A stretch of DNA of 64,000 nucleotides from Bog-756 sp963756515 (GTDB lineage: Bacteria; Actinomycetota; Acidimicrobiia; Acidimicrobiales; RAAP-2): positions 1-64,000 of the forward strand of contig CAVWNV010000012.1 of the NCBI GenBank assembly GCA_963756515.1, read 5' to 3'. This document shows, one piece after another, positions 54,511 through 63,055 of the stretch; position 1 is the first letter of the stretch, and each line of letters begins with the position of its first letter. The notes below the pieces were generated by a model. The model saw only the letters and a list, made by a program, of their open reading frames with translations. It did not search any database and was not told the origin of the DNA. The position numbers and the translations under genes were made by a program.

Positions 54511-54987
54511 ATGACTCCGGCCAAGACCCGCCTGCCCGCCGTCGAAGGGTGGTTCACCCTTGACGACGCCGCGCCCACACTGCTCGGCAGCCGGTGCACG
54601 ACGTGCGGGAACTTCGCCTTCCCCAAGGAGAGCTTCTTCTGTCGAAACCCCGAGTGCCAGGGTCGCGACTTCGATGAGGTGCGGCTGAGCCGCACCGGCA
54701 CCATCTGGTCGTACACCGACGCCGGCTATCAGCCCCCCGAGCCCTACGTGGCCGCCGACCCCTACGTCCCGTTCGCCATCGCCGCCGTCGAGCTGGCCGC
54801 GGAGCGGATGGTGGTCATGGGCCAGGTGGTTCCGGGCGTCGGCGCCGACGCCCTGCACGTGGGGGACGAGGTCGAACTGGTCCTCGACACGCTGTACGAG
54901 GACGACGAGCACGAGTACGTGGTCTGGAAGTGGCGGCCCGTGGAAACGGCCCGACCGTTGAACAGTGCCGAGGCCGGCAATGCCTGA
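54511..54987 (+). CDS. Zn-ribbon OB-fold protein (DUF35)
   Basis: This is a 158-aa protein with a zinc ribbon, LGSRCTTCGNFAFPKESFFC, RNPEC, followed by an OB-fold (LSRTGTIWSYTDAGYQPPEP, FAIAAVELAAERMVVMGQVV). DUF35 proteins bind thiolase-like partners and act as acyl-CoA-binding subunits, for example in SCP2-thiolase or aldolase complexes. The thiolase ATG at 54,980 lies 8 nt inside this gene, which supports complex formation. Confidence 0.88.
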   Translation: MTPAKTRLPAVEGWFTLDDAAPTLLGSRCTTCGNFAFPKESFFCRNPECQGRDFDEVRLSRTGTIWSYTDAGYQPPEPYVAADPYVPFAIAAVELAAERMVVMGQVVPGVGADALHVGDEVELVLDTLYEDDEHEYVVWKWRPVETARPLNSAEAGNA

Positions 54988-56179
54988 CGACAAGCGCATC
55001 GCCGTCCTCGGCGCCGGGATGCACCCGTGGGGCAAGTGGGGCCGCAACTTCGTGGAGTACGGGCTGGCCGCGGCCGGGGACGCCCTGGCCGACGCCGGCA
55101 TCCCGTGGACCGATGTCCAGTACGTGGCCGGCGCCAACACCATCCGCAACGGCTACCCCGGCTTCATCGCCGGCGCCACCTTCGCCCAGGCCCTCGGCTG
55201 GACCGGGGCCCGGGTCTCGTCGGCCTACGCCGCCTGCGCCTCGGGAGCCCAGGCCATCAGCAACGCCCGGGCCCAGATCCTGGCCGGTCTGTGTGACGTG
55301 GCCCTCGTGGCCGGGGCCGACACCACGCCCAAGGGCTTCTTCAAGCCGGTGGGTGGCGAGCGCAAGGACGACCCCGACTGGCTGCGCTTCCACCTGATCG
55401 GTGCCACCAACCCGACGTACTTCGCCCTCTACGCCCGTCGCCGCATGGAGCTGTTCGGGGCCACCGAGGCCGACTTCGCCGCTGTCAAGGTCAAGAACGC
55501 CCAGGCCGGGCTCGAGAACGTGAACGCCCGCTACCGCAAGGCGGTCACGGCCGAAGAGGTGCTGGCCTCGCCGATGGTGGCCGACCCCCTCCGCCTGCTG
55601 GAGATCTGCGCCACTTCGGACGGCGGCGCCGCCCTCGTTCTGACCAGCATGGAGTACGCCCGCCGCCACGGCGTCACGGCCGACACCGTGACCATCGACG
55701 CGGTCTCGACGGTCACACCGACGTTCCCCCAGACCGTTCTGGACATGCCCGGGATCACCACCGACTCCGCCGCCACCACCGACTCGGTCGGGCCCACCTT
55801 CAAACAGTCGGTGGCGGTGGCCGCCTACGAGGAGGCCGGCATCGGGCCCGAGGACGTCAGCCTGGCCGAGGTCTACGACCTCTCCTCCGCCCTCGAGTTG
55901 GACTGGTACGAGGACATCGGGCTGTGCAAAGAGGGTGAGGCCGAGCGACTCCTGCGTGATGGTGACACCACCATCGGGGGCCGCGTCCCGGTCAATCCCA
56001 GCGGCGGCCTCTCCTGCTTCGGTGAGGCCATCCCGGCCCAGGCCATCGCCCAGGTGTGTGAGCTGGTCTGGCAGTTGCGAGGCCAGGCCGGAGCCCGCCA
56101 GGTGGACGGGGCCCGGGTCGGCATCACCGCCAACCAGGGGCTGTTCGGCCACGGCTCCTCGGTCATCGTCACCCGCTGA
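54980..56179 (+). CDS. thiolase-family protein (lipid-transfer/SCPx type)
   Basis: This is a 399-aa thiolase fold. The active-site Cys is in RVSSAYAACASGAQAISNAR. The C-terminal region NPSGGLSCFGEAIPAQAIAQ replaces the GHPxGATG of classic thiolases, as in the DUF35-dependent SCPx-like group, and NQGLFGHGSSVIVTR ends the protein. The gene overlaps DUF35 by 8 nt. It probably cleaves or condenses a bulky acyl-CoA, for example a steroid side-chain. The start at 54,980 is supported by MPDDKRIAVLGAGMHPWGKW. Confidence 0.9.
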   Translation: MPDDKRIAVLGAGMHPWGKWGRNFVEYGLAAAGDALADAGIPWTDVQYVAGANTIRNGYPGFIAGATFAQALGWTGARVSSAYAACASGAQAISNARAQILAGLCDVALVAGADTTPKGFFKPVGGERKDDPDWLRFHLIGATNPTYFALYARRRMELFGATEADFAAVKVKNAQAGLENVNARYRKAVTAEEVLASPMVADPLRLLEICATSDGGAALVLTSMEYARRHGVTADTVTIDAVSTVTPTFPQTVLDMPGITTDSAATTDSVGPTFKQSVAVAAYEEAGIGPEDVSLAEVYDLSSALELDWYEDIGLCKEGEAERLLRDGDTTIGGRVPVNPSGGLSCFGEAIPAQAIAQVCELVWQLRGQAGARQVDGARVGITANQGLFGHGSSVIVTR

Positions 56180-56237
56180 GTCGGTAGGCCGGGCCGGGCC
56201 GGTGGGTCCGGTGGGTCCGGTCCGGTGGGTCCACTGG

Positions 56238-57182
56238 TCACTCGTTGACGAGGACGATCTTTCCGAATTTCCCCCCGGCCGAGAACCGCTCATAGGCGTC
56301 GGCGGCCTGGGCCATGGGGATGCACTCCGACACCGGCACCGTGACCCTCCCGTCGGCCAACAGGGGGACGACGTGCTCCTCCACTAACCGGGCCACCCCC
56401 GATTTCTCGTCCACCGTGCGGGCCCGCAGCATGGCGCCCCCGATCGTCGACCGGCTGGCCATCAGGGACAGCAGGTTGAACTCGACCTTGGCCCCGCCCC
56501 CGACGCCGATCACGACCACCCGGCCTTCGGTGGCCAGGAGGGGCAGGACGACCGTCACACCGGGCGCGCCCACCAGTTCGAGGGAGACGTCGTAGGGACC
56601 GTGGTCGGCAACCCGGCCAGGATCGATGACCACGTCCGCTCCCAGTCCCTCGACATCGATCCGTCGGTCCTCCGACCGGACCGTGGCCACGACCTGCGCA
56701 CCGGCGGTGTGGGCCAACTGAACCCCCGCTGTTCCCACTCCCCCGGCCGCGCCGGAGATGAGGACCCGCTCGCCCCTGGCCAGGTGGGCCCGCGTGAACA
56801 GGGCGTCGTAGGCGGTCGAGAAGGCCTCCGGAAATCCCCCGGCCCGGTCCCAGTCGACGGAGTCGGGCACCGCGAGCGCGGTGCGCTCCGGCACCACCAC
56901 CAGTTGGCCCTGGCCCCCACCGCCGGTGATGGCCATCACCCGGTCCCCGACCGAGAACCGGGTGGTCCCCGGTCCGGTGGCGGCGACCCGGCCCGCGAAC
57001 TCGAGGCCCGGGATGTCCCGGGGTGACCCCGGAGGGGCGGGATAGTGGCCCTTCCGCTGCATGAGGTCGGCGGAGTTGATGCCGGCTGCGGCCACCGACA
57101 CCAGCAGGTCGCCGGGACCCGGCTCAGGGTCGGGGTGCTCCCTCCACTCGAGCGCCCCGCCCACGATGGTGACGGCCTTCAT
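56238..57182 (-). CDS. zinc-type/quinone NADPH oxidoreductase (MDR family)
   Basis: This is a 314-aa medium-chain reductase: AGINSADLMQRKGHYPAPPG, LEFAGRVAATGPGTTRFSVG, and the nucleotide motif VLISGAAGGVGTAGVQLAHT. It lacks the structural zinc cysteines, as in quinone oxidoreductase-like members. The start at ATG 57,182 fits the family N-terminus MKAVTIVGGALEWREHPD. It reduces quinones or enones with NADPH. It converges with the thiolase gene; the 58 bp between them hold a CCGGTGGGT repeat. Confidence 0.88.
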   Translation of the reverse strand: MKAVTIVGGALEWREHPDPEPGPGDLLVSVAAAGINSADLMQRKGHYPAPPGSPRDIPGLEFAGRVAATGPGTTRFSVGDRVMAITGGGGQGQLVVVPERTALAVPDSVDWDRAGGFPEAFSTAYDALFTRAHLARGERVLISGAAGGVGTAGVQLAHTAGAQVVATVRSEDRRIDVEGLGADVVIDPGRVADHGPYDVSLELVGAPGVTVVLPLLATEGRVVVIGVGGGAKVEFNLLSLMASRSTIGGAMLRARTVDEKSGVARLVEEHVVPLLADGRVTVPVSECIPMAQAADAYERFSAGGKFGKIVLVNE

Positions 57183-57321
57183 GCGACCACAGTAGGGCGG
57201 GATCCGGCCGGCCCGGTGCCCTCCGATCCGCGGTTCGGTCCGCGGTGCGGACCGCCGGGGGGACGCGCTGCGATGACAGGGCGACCGCGGCCCCGTACTC
57301 TGTAACCAGGAGGTCTTGGGC

Positions 57322-58383
57322 ATGACTACCGCACCAGAGTCGCAGGGGGTCCGGCCCGCCGGGCCCACGGCGGCATCGATCCACCCGGTCGCCGACGAGG
57401 CCATGGCCGCGGACCTCCTCGACCCGACGGCCGGGATGGTGCTGCACCGGGTGCTGGCCCTGGCCTCCCGCACCTTCCTCCTCAACGACGCCGGTGACGA
57501 GCCGTTCAGGACCCCGGCACCCTTCGAGGTGGTGAGCGCGGACAGTCTCCGACTCCCCGACGAGTCCCTGTGGGTACAGGCCACCGCCGAGGCCCTCAAC
57601 AGCGCCCAACGACGGACGACCGAGGTCGAGCGGGTCCACCAGAGCCGCGTCGCCCTCCGCCGGATCCGATCCAATCTGCGCACCTTCCGGTTGGCCCTCG
57701 ACCCGGGTTGGGGGACGTCCCTCCGGGCCGAGCTCGGTTGGTACGGCGGGCGGCTGGGCCAGGTGCGCGACCTTCATATCCTGCAGGACGTGGTGGCGAT
57801 CACCGGGCCCAAAGTCGTCGACGCCGAGTACATCGACCGGTTGAAGTTCATCGTGGACACCCGCATGGCCACGGCCCTGGCCGACGTGGCCGAGGAACGC
57901 CACGGGGAGCGGCGGTCCCAGCTGAACAAGCAGATGATGGTGCTCTGGAACGGACCGGAGTTCAAGAACAAGGCCCAACGATCCGCCAATGAAGTCCTTC
58001 CCCCCATGCTGCACCGGGCCTGGCGCGATCTTCGGGGCGCGGCCCGGACCGCCCGCAAGGACAAGAGCGATGCCAACCTCCACCGCCTGCGGATCCGCCT
58101 CAAGGATCTCCGCTACGGCTGTGAGACGGTGGCCCTCATAGAGGGGGGGCCGGCCCGCCGCACGGCCAAGGCCGCCGAGCGGCTGCAGAGCCAGCTCGGG
58201 GACCTCCACGACGCCTGCTCCTCCGTAGCCTTCTTCGAGGATCTGGCCGTCGGCCATCCCGACTTGAGGGAGCCCCTGGGGGCGTTGATCGAGGCGCAGC
58301 AGGACGCGGCCACGACCGCCCGCAAGGGTTGGAACCGTGGGCTGAAAGAGGTCGAACGTCGATGGAGGAGTTGGCAGGGCTGA
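57322..58383 (+). CDS. CHAD-domain protein
   Basis: This is a 353-aa helical protein with conserved CHAD histidines and basic residues: VERVHQSRVALRRIRSNLRT (HxxRVxxRR), RAELGWYGGRLGQVRDLHIL and LHRLRIRLKDLRYGCE. CHAD proteins bind inorganic polyphosphate. ATG 57,322 has AGGAGG 8 nt upstream. The convergent neighbour is a polyphosphate-glucokinase-like gene, so both may act in polyphosphate use. Confidence 0.9.
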   Translation: MTTAPESQGVRPAGPTAASIHPVADEAMAADLLDPTAGMVLHRVLALASRTFLLNDAGDEPFRTPAPFEVVSADSLRLPDESLWVQATAEALNSAQRRTTEVERVHQSRVALRRIRSNLRTFRLALDPGWGTSLRAELGWYGGRLGQVRDLHILQDVVAITGPKVVDAEYIDRLKFIVDTRMATALADVAEERHGERRSQLNKQMMVLWNGPEFKNKAQRSANEVLPPMLHRAWRDLRGAARTARKDKSDANLHRLRIRLKDLRYGCETVALIEGGPARRTAKAAERLQSQLGDLHDACSSVAFFEDLAVGHPDLREPLGALIEAQQDAATTARKGWNRGLKEVERRWRSWQG

Positions 58384-58401
58384 CCGGCGCGGACGGGTCC
58401 G

Positions 58402-59235
58402 CTACTGGTCGGCGTTATTGACCCCCACGTGGTCCGACTCCCACAGCTTGATCCCCCCGAGGATCCCCGCCGTGTTGTCCACGATGGTGATGTCGTCGGC
58501 CAGCGAGTGACGGGACACCCGGCGCGAGTTCCCACCCCCGATATAGAGGTGGTCGAAGAACATCAGGGCCCGGAGCGTGGCGATGGCCTTGTGCACCCGC
58601 TTGTTCCACCGTTCCTCGCCGATCTCCTTGCGGGCCGCCTCCCCCAGCTGGTCGTTGTAGGTCTCGCCCTTGCGGAAGGGCTGGTGGGCGATCTCGAGGT
58701 GGGGCATGAGCTGCCCGTTGTAGAAGAGCCCGGTCCCGAATCCGGTGCCGAGGGTGACAGCCAGCTCGAGCCCCACCCCCTTCACCACCGCCGCTCCCTG
58801 GATGTCGGCGTCGTTGGCCACTTTGGTGGGCATGCCGAACGCCGAGCTGAGCTGGGAGGCGAGGTCGAATCCCGACCACAGCTTGGCCAAGTCAGGATCG
58901 GCGGCGCTCCCCGGCCCGTGCTTGGTGGAGAAATGAGGCGCCGACAGCACCTTCCCGTTGCGGACCATGCCGGGGAATCCGACCGAGGCCCGCTCGGCCC
59001 CGGGCAGAGGCGCCACCAGGCGGGTCAGCATGGTCACCAGCTTGTCGGGAGGGAGCGGGTACGTGGTCGCCACCCGGACGCGGTCGGCCACCATGGCCCC
59101 CTGGGCGCCGAGCACCGACGCCTTCAGACCGGTCCCGCCGATATCGACGGCCAGGGTGAAGGGATGCTCCGGCTCAGCCTTGGCCGCCGAGGCCGGTGCG
59201 TCGTCGTGGTCGGCCGGTACCTGATCGGGGCTCAT
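58402..59235 (-). CDS. ROK-family kinase, polyphosphate glucokinase-like
   Basis: This is a 277-aa sugar kinase with phosphate motif LAVDIGGTGLKASVLGAQGA, the segment ASVGFPGMVRNGKVLSAPHF, VANDADIQGAA (catalytic Asp) and VTLGTGFGTGLFYNGQLMPH. The length and the LGTGFGTGL motif match actinobacterial polyphosphate glucokinases, which phosphorylate glucose with polyphosphate or ATP. The first 25 residues are a flexible Asp/Ala-rich extension. It is adjacent to a CHAD gene. Confidence 0.82.
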   Translation of the reverse strand: MSPDQVPADHDDAPASAAKAEPEHPFTLAVDIGGTGLKASVLGAQGAMVADRVRVATTYPLPPDKLVTMLTRLVAPLPGAERASVGFPGMVRNGKVLSAPHFSTKHGPGSAADPDLAKLWSGFDLASQLSSAFGMPTKVANDADIQGAAVVKGVGLELAVTLGTGFGTGLFYNGQLMPHLEIAHQPFRKGETYNDQLGEAARKEIGEERWNKRVHKAIATLRALMFFDHLYIGGGNSRRVSRHSLADDITIVDNTAGILGGIKLWESDHVGVNNADQ

Positions 59236-59342
59236 GAATCACACGCTAGACACATCGGCCGTCGAACTGCACCGACCGGGCCGGGGCGACCCCTCCGTCG
59301 CCCAATCGCACGCACCGATCCGATGCCGGTAGCGTCGGGCCC

Positions 59343-60755
59343 GTGACCGCACTGCCCTGGATGGGAGACGCCTATTCGCTGGTGGAGGCTTTCCGGGCGA
59401 AAGCCCTCACCCCTACCGAAGCCCTCGAGGCCACGTTGGCGTCCGTCGACGCATCGGGCCTCAACGCCTTCAGCCATGTCGACGCCGACGCGGCCCGCGC
59501 CGCGGCGGCGTCGGCCGACGTCTCCCTGCCCTTCGGCGGGGTCCCCATGGGGATCAAGGAGCTCGAGTCGGTGGAGGGCTGGCCGTACACCGAGGCCTCA
59601 CTGGTGTTCAGGGACCGCATCGCCGACCACACCTCGACCCAGGTCGAGCGCCTCCGCGCCGCCGGTGCCGTCCTGGCCGGACAGACCACCGCGTCCGAGT
59701 TCGGCGGCATCAACTGCACCAACACCAAGTTGCACGGGACCACGCGCAACCCCTGGAACCCGGAGCGGACCCCGGGTGGATCGTCGGGCGGGTCCGCCGC
59801 CGCCGTGGCCGGAGGCCTGGTCCCCATCGCCAGCGGCGGAGACGGTGGCGGCTCGATCCGCATTCCGGCCGGCTTCACCGGCCTGTTCGGGCTCAAGTCC
59901 ACCTTCGGCCGGATCCCCAAAGGACCCCGGACCCTCCAGCCTCCGCTCACGGTGGTGGTGGGCTGCCTGTCCCGCTCCGTGCGTGACACGGCGCGGTGGT
60001 TCGACGTCTGCAACGGGTTCCATCCCCGTGACACCCTGAGCCTGCCCCGTGTGGAGGGATGGGAGGCCGGCCTCGACTCGTTCGACCTGTCCGGTCGGCG
60101 GGCCGTGGTCTCCATCGACCTCGGATCGGCGATTGTCGAGCCGAGATCGACGGCCCTCCTGCTGGAGGCGGCCGAGGCCCTCATCGCCAGCGCCGGGCTG
60201 ACCCGGGTGGACGTGTCGGTCGAGCTGCCCCAGGGCGGGCTCGAGTGGGCCATGTCCAACCTGATCGGATTGGCCGGTGCCCTCGGCGACCTCTATCCGG
60301 CCTGCAACGAGGACCTCACCCCCGAGATCCAGCTCGGGATGAACCTCGCCACCTATCACCTCAACGTGCAGTCGGCCGGAGCCACCGAGATGTTCCGCAT
60401 CGACGTCAACGAGCGGATGGCCGACCTGTTCGAGCAGACCGACTTCGTCATCAGTGCCGCCAACCCCGACGTGGCCTTCGACTCGGCCGGGCCCATGCCG
60501 ACCAAGGTGGGCGACGTGGACCTCATGGCCGAATACGGGCTCAACACGGCCGTCGGCAACAACGGAGCGCTCACCATTCCGGCCAACCTGACCGGCAACC
60601 CGGCGGTGTCGATCCCGGCCGGCACCATTGACGGCCTGCCGGTGGGGCTGCAGGTCATCGGCCGTCACCACGAGGAGCAGCTGCTGTTGGATCTGGCCCG
60701 GGTGGCCGAGCGCGACCGCCCCTGGCCCCTGGTGGCCCCGACCGCCCCGGCATAG
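59343..60755 (+). CDS. amidase-signature family hydrolase
   Basis: This is a 470-aa enzyme with the amidase-signature triad: Lys in FGGVPMGIKELESVEG, the first Ser in TPGGSSGGSAAAVAGG, and the nucleophile Ser in GGDGGGSIRIPAGFTGLFGL. The C-terminal part GNPAVSIPAGTIDGLPVGLQ is typical. It hydrolyses an amide, for example a short carboxamide or an acyl-amino acid. The GTG start at 59,343 leaves 107 nt to the divergent kinase gene. The substrate is unknown. Confidence 0.93.
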   Translation: MTALPWMGDAYSLVEAFRAKALTPTEALEATLASVDASGLNAFSHVDADAARAAAASADVSLPFGGVPMGIKELESVEGWPYTEASLVFRDRIADHTSTQVERLRAAGAVLAGQTTASEFGGINCTNTKLHGTTRNPWNPERTPGGSSGGSAAAVAGGLVPIASGGDGGGSIRIPAGFTGLFGLKSTFGRIPKGPRTLQPPLTVVVGCLSRSVRDTARWFDVCNGFHPRDTLSLPRVEGWEAGLDSFDLSGRRAVVSIDLGSAIVEPRSTALLLEAAEALIASAGLTRVDVSVELPQGGLEWAMSNLIGLAGALGDLYPACNEDLTPEIQLGMNLATYHLNVQSAGATEMFRIDVNERMADLFEQTDFVISAANPDVAFDSAGPMPTKVGDVDLMAEYGLNTAVGNNGALTIPANLTGNPAVSIPAGTIDGLPVGLQVIGRHHEEQLLLDLARVAERDRPWPLVAPTAPA

Positions 60756-60829
60756 CCACGTCAGTAGTTGCCCCCGGTTGCTGCTGACGCTCCTCACCGA
60801 GTAACCGATCACGAAGGGAACAGACCAGC

Positions 60830-61705
60830 ATGCGCATCGACCTGTGGGTACCGACCGCCAGCCCCATGACCACACCGGAGCTCCTGGCCGTCATCGGTGC
60901 CGAAGCCGAACAACGGGGCATCGGCACCATCTGGGTGGGCGAGCACGTCGTCCTGTTCGAGGAGTACGCCTCGTCGTACCCCTACGCCCAGGACGGGCGC
61001 ATCCCGGTACCGGCGGGGACGGGGCTGCTGGAGCCGCTGAACACGCTGTCCTTCCTGGCCGCCCACACCAGCTCCGTGCGCCTGGGCACCGCCATCCTGC
61101 TCCTGCCTCAACGCAACCCGGTGTACACGGCCAAGGAGGTCTCCACGTTGGACTGGCTGTCCAACGGCCGGGTGGACCTCGGGATCGGCGTCGGTTGGCT
61201 GGAAGAGGAGTTCGACGCGGTGAACGTGCCGTGGCCGGAGCGGGGCAGGCGGACCGACGAGTACCTCGAGGTCCTCAACACCCTGTGGTGCGACGAGACC
61301 TCCTCCCACCAGGGCGACTTCTACTCGCTGGCCCCGTGCGCCATGTACCCCAAGCCCGTCCAGACCCCCCATCCCCCCGTCCACATCGGCGGGGAGTCGA
61401 AGGCCGCCCTGGCGCGGGTGGCCCGGGCCGGCCAGGGATGGCACACCTTCAACCGCTCGCCCGAGGACCTGGCCGAACCCCTGGGCGCCCTCGACGGCCT
61501 GCTGGAGGAGCACGGCCGCAACCGGGCCGATGTGCGGGTCACCGTGTGCCCGTACTTCCTCCCCCTCGATGCCGACATCGCCGGCCGCTACGCCGACGCC
61601 GGCGTGGACGCGGTGGCGGCGTTGCTGCTCCCCTTCAGCGCCGATGACATCAGAAAGGCCCTGGACGACCTCCAGCCGGTCTTCGACCGCGCCGCCGCCG
61701 GTTGA
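60830..61705 (+). CDS. F420-dependent LLM-class oxidoreductase
   Basis: This is a 291-aa TIM-barrel protein of the luciferase-like monooxygenase class: MRIDLWVPTASPMTTPELLA, GIGTIWVGEHVVLFEEYASS, AAHTSSVRLGTAILLLPQRN, WLSNGRVDLGIGVGWLEEEF and PVHIGGESKAALARVARAGQ. The sequence blocks are those of F420-dependent members common in actinobacteria. AAGGGAA lies upstream of ATG 60,830. It reduces or oxidises an organic substrate with coenzyme F420. Confidence 0.9.
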   Translation: MRIDLWVPTASPMTTPELLAVIGAEAEQRGIGTIWVGEHVVLFEEYASSYPYAQDGRIPVPAGTGLLEPLNTLSFLAAHTSSVRLGTAILLLPQRNPVYTAKEVSTLDWLSNGRVDLGIGVGWLEEEFDAVNVPWPERGRRTDEYLEVLNTLWCDETSSHQGDFYSLAPCAMYPKPVQTPHPPVHIGGESKAALARVARAGQGWHTFNRSPEDLAEPLGALDGLLEEHGRNRADVRVTVCPYFLPLDADIAGRYADAGVDAVAALLLPFSADDIRKALDDLQPVFDRAAAG

Positions 61706-61712
61706 CCCGGGC

Positions 61713-61736
61713 TGCGTCGGTGCGTCGGTGCGTCGG
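61713..61736. repeat. 3 x 8-bp tandem repeat TGCGTCGG
   Basis: Three perfect copies lie between the convergent oxidoreductase and P450 genes. It is a short microsatellite with no visible function. Confidence 0.8.
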
Positions 61737-61743
61737 TGCGCGA

Positions 61744-63000
61744 TCAGCCTCGCAGTGTGACCGGAAGCGCCTCCATGCCGCGCAGCACTACGTTGGACTT
61801 GTAGACCACGTCGTCCGCGGCCAAGGCCAGGCGCGGGGCCCGGCGCACCAGTGAGGTGAGCGCGACCTGGGTCTCCATACGGGCCAGTGGCGCGCCGAGG
61901 CAGTGGTGGATGCCGAAGCCGAAGCCAAGGTGGTTGTTGGGGCTCCGGGCCACGTCGAAACAGTCCGGTTCATCGAACTGGTCGGGGTCGTGATTGCCCG
62001 AGGCGAGCAGCAACATGGCGAAATCCCCGGCAGAGAACTCGACGCCCCCGAACTCGCAGTCCTGGGTCAGGGCACGACCGGTCAGCTGCACCGGCGAGAC
62101 GTACCGCAGCATCTCCTCCACCCCGCTGCGCGTGACCTCGGGATCGGTGCGGAACCGCTCCAGCTGGTCGGGATGGCGAAGCAGCGCCAGCGTCCCCCCG
62201 GCGATGAGATTGACCGTGGTCTCGTGCCCGGCCACCAGCAGCAGGATGCAGGTCGAGAGCATCTCGGCCTCACTCAACGTGGCCCCCCCATCCTCGGCCT
62301 CCACCAACCGGCTGAGCAGGTCCTCCCCGGGCCTCCGCTTGCGCTCGGCCAGCAGTTCGAAGAAGTACTGGGAGAACTGGAGCACTGCTTCACCCCGGGC
62401 GTCGATGACCTCCTCGGTCAGGAGGAAGTCGGGGTCGAGCCCGCGGGCCAGGGCGTCGGACCACCCCTTGAACCGGTCCCCGTCCTCCGCCGGTACGCCC
62501 AGCAGGTCGCAGATCACCTGCACCGGCAGCGGGTGGGCGAATGCCTCGAGCAGGTCGACCTGGTCGGCATCGATGGCCGCGTCGAGCAGCTCGTCCACCA
62601 TCACCTGGGTGCGGGTCCGCAGGGACTCCACCACCTTGGGTGTGAATGCCTTCGACACCAGGCCGCGCAGCCGGGTGTGATCAGGCGGGTCCCGGAAGAG
62701 GAACGGCCGCATCTCGATCATGGCCTCGGCCATGGGATCGTCCTCGGCGATGGGGGCCCGGATGCCGTTGGGCACCTGGGCTCGGGCCACGTTGAGGCTG
62801 TCGGAACTGGCCCGCCTGTCCCGCAGGATGGCCATGCAGTCGGTATGGCGAGCCACGACCCAGAAGCCCAGGTCGTTCCGGTGGATCGGGGCCCGCTCGC
62901 GGAGGTCGGCATAGAGCGGGAACGGATCGCTGGACCACAGGGGATCGAACGGATCGAAGACGGGGTGGGTCGAGGCGGGCTCGGCGGTCGAGGGAGGCAC
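61744..63000 (-). CDS. cytochrome P450
   Basis: This is a P450 with the I-helix LLVAGHETTVNLIAGG (AGxET), the K-helix ExxR in VEEMLRYVSP, and the heme loop LGFGFGIHHCLGAPLAR (Cys ligand in FGxGxHxCLG). The sequence DHTRLRGLVSKAFTPKVVES is typical of bacterial CYPs. The GTG start at 63,000 gives 418 aa; the frame extends to ATG 63,057, but that would overlap the ATG of the divergent gene. It is probably a hydroxylase for steroid, fatty acid or terpenoid substrates, in line with its neighbours. Confidence 0.9.
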   Translation of the reverse strand: MPPSTAEPASTHPVFDPFDPLWSSDPFPLYADLRERAPIHRNDLGFWVVARHTDCMAILRDRRASSDSLNVARAQVPNGIRAPIAEDDPMAEAMIEMRPFLFRDPPDHTRLRGLVSKAFTPKVVESLRTRTQVMVDELLDAAIDADQVDLLEAFAHPLPVQVICDLLGVPAEDGDRFKGWSDALARGLDPDFLLTEEVIDARGEAVLQFSQYFFELLAERKRRPGEDLLSRLVEAEDGGATLSEAEMLSTCILLLVAGHETTVNLIAGGTLALLRHPDQLERFRTDPEVTRSGVEEMLRYVSPVQLTGRALTQDCEFGGVEFSAGDFAMLLLASGNHDPDQFDEPDCFDVARSPNNHLGFGFGIHHCLGAPLARMETQVALTSLVRRAPRLALAADDVVYKSNVVLRGMEALPVTLRG

Positions 63001-63055
63001 TCCTCCCGATGGTAGCGACCGGAGACGTGTCACACCCTCCCCCCATACTGTGCCC

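Noticed and set aside
56188..56236. CCGGTGGGT repeats as an attachment or regulatory site
   Set aside because: A short imperfect microsatellite between convergent genes; no partner copy elsewhere in the window.
54815..56293. Long minus-strand frame (492 aa) opposite DUF35 and thiolase
   Set aside because: It is a GC-driven antisense shadow. The thiolase on the other strand has catalytic motifs.
59598..60875. Long minus-strand frame (425 aa) opposite the amidase
   Set aside because: Low-complexity Gly/Val/His composition; the amidase triad is on the plus strand.
61903..63015. Plus-strand frame (370 aa) opposite the P450
   Set aside because: The P450 heme, ExxR and AGxET motifs are on the minus strand; the plus frame shows no domain.
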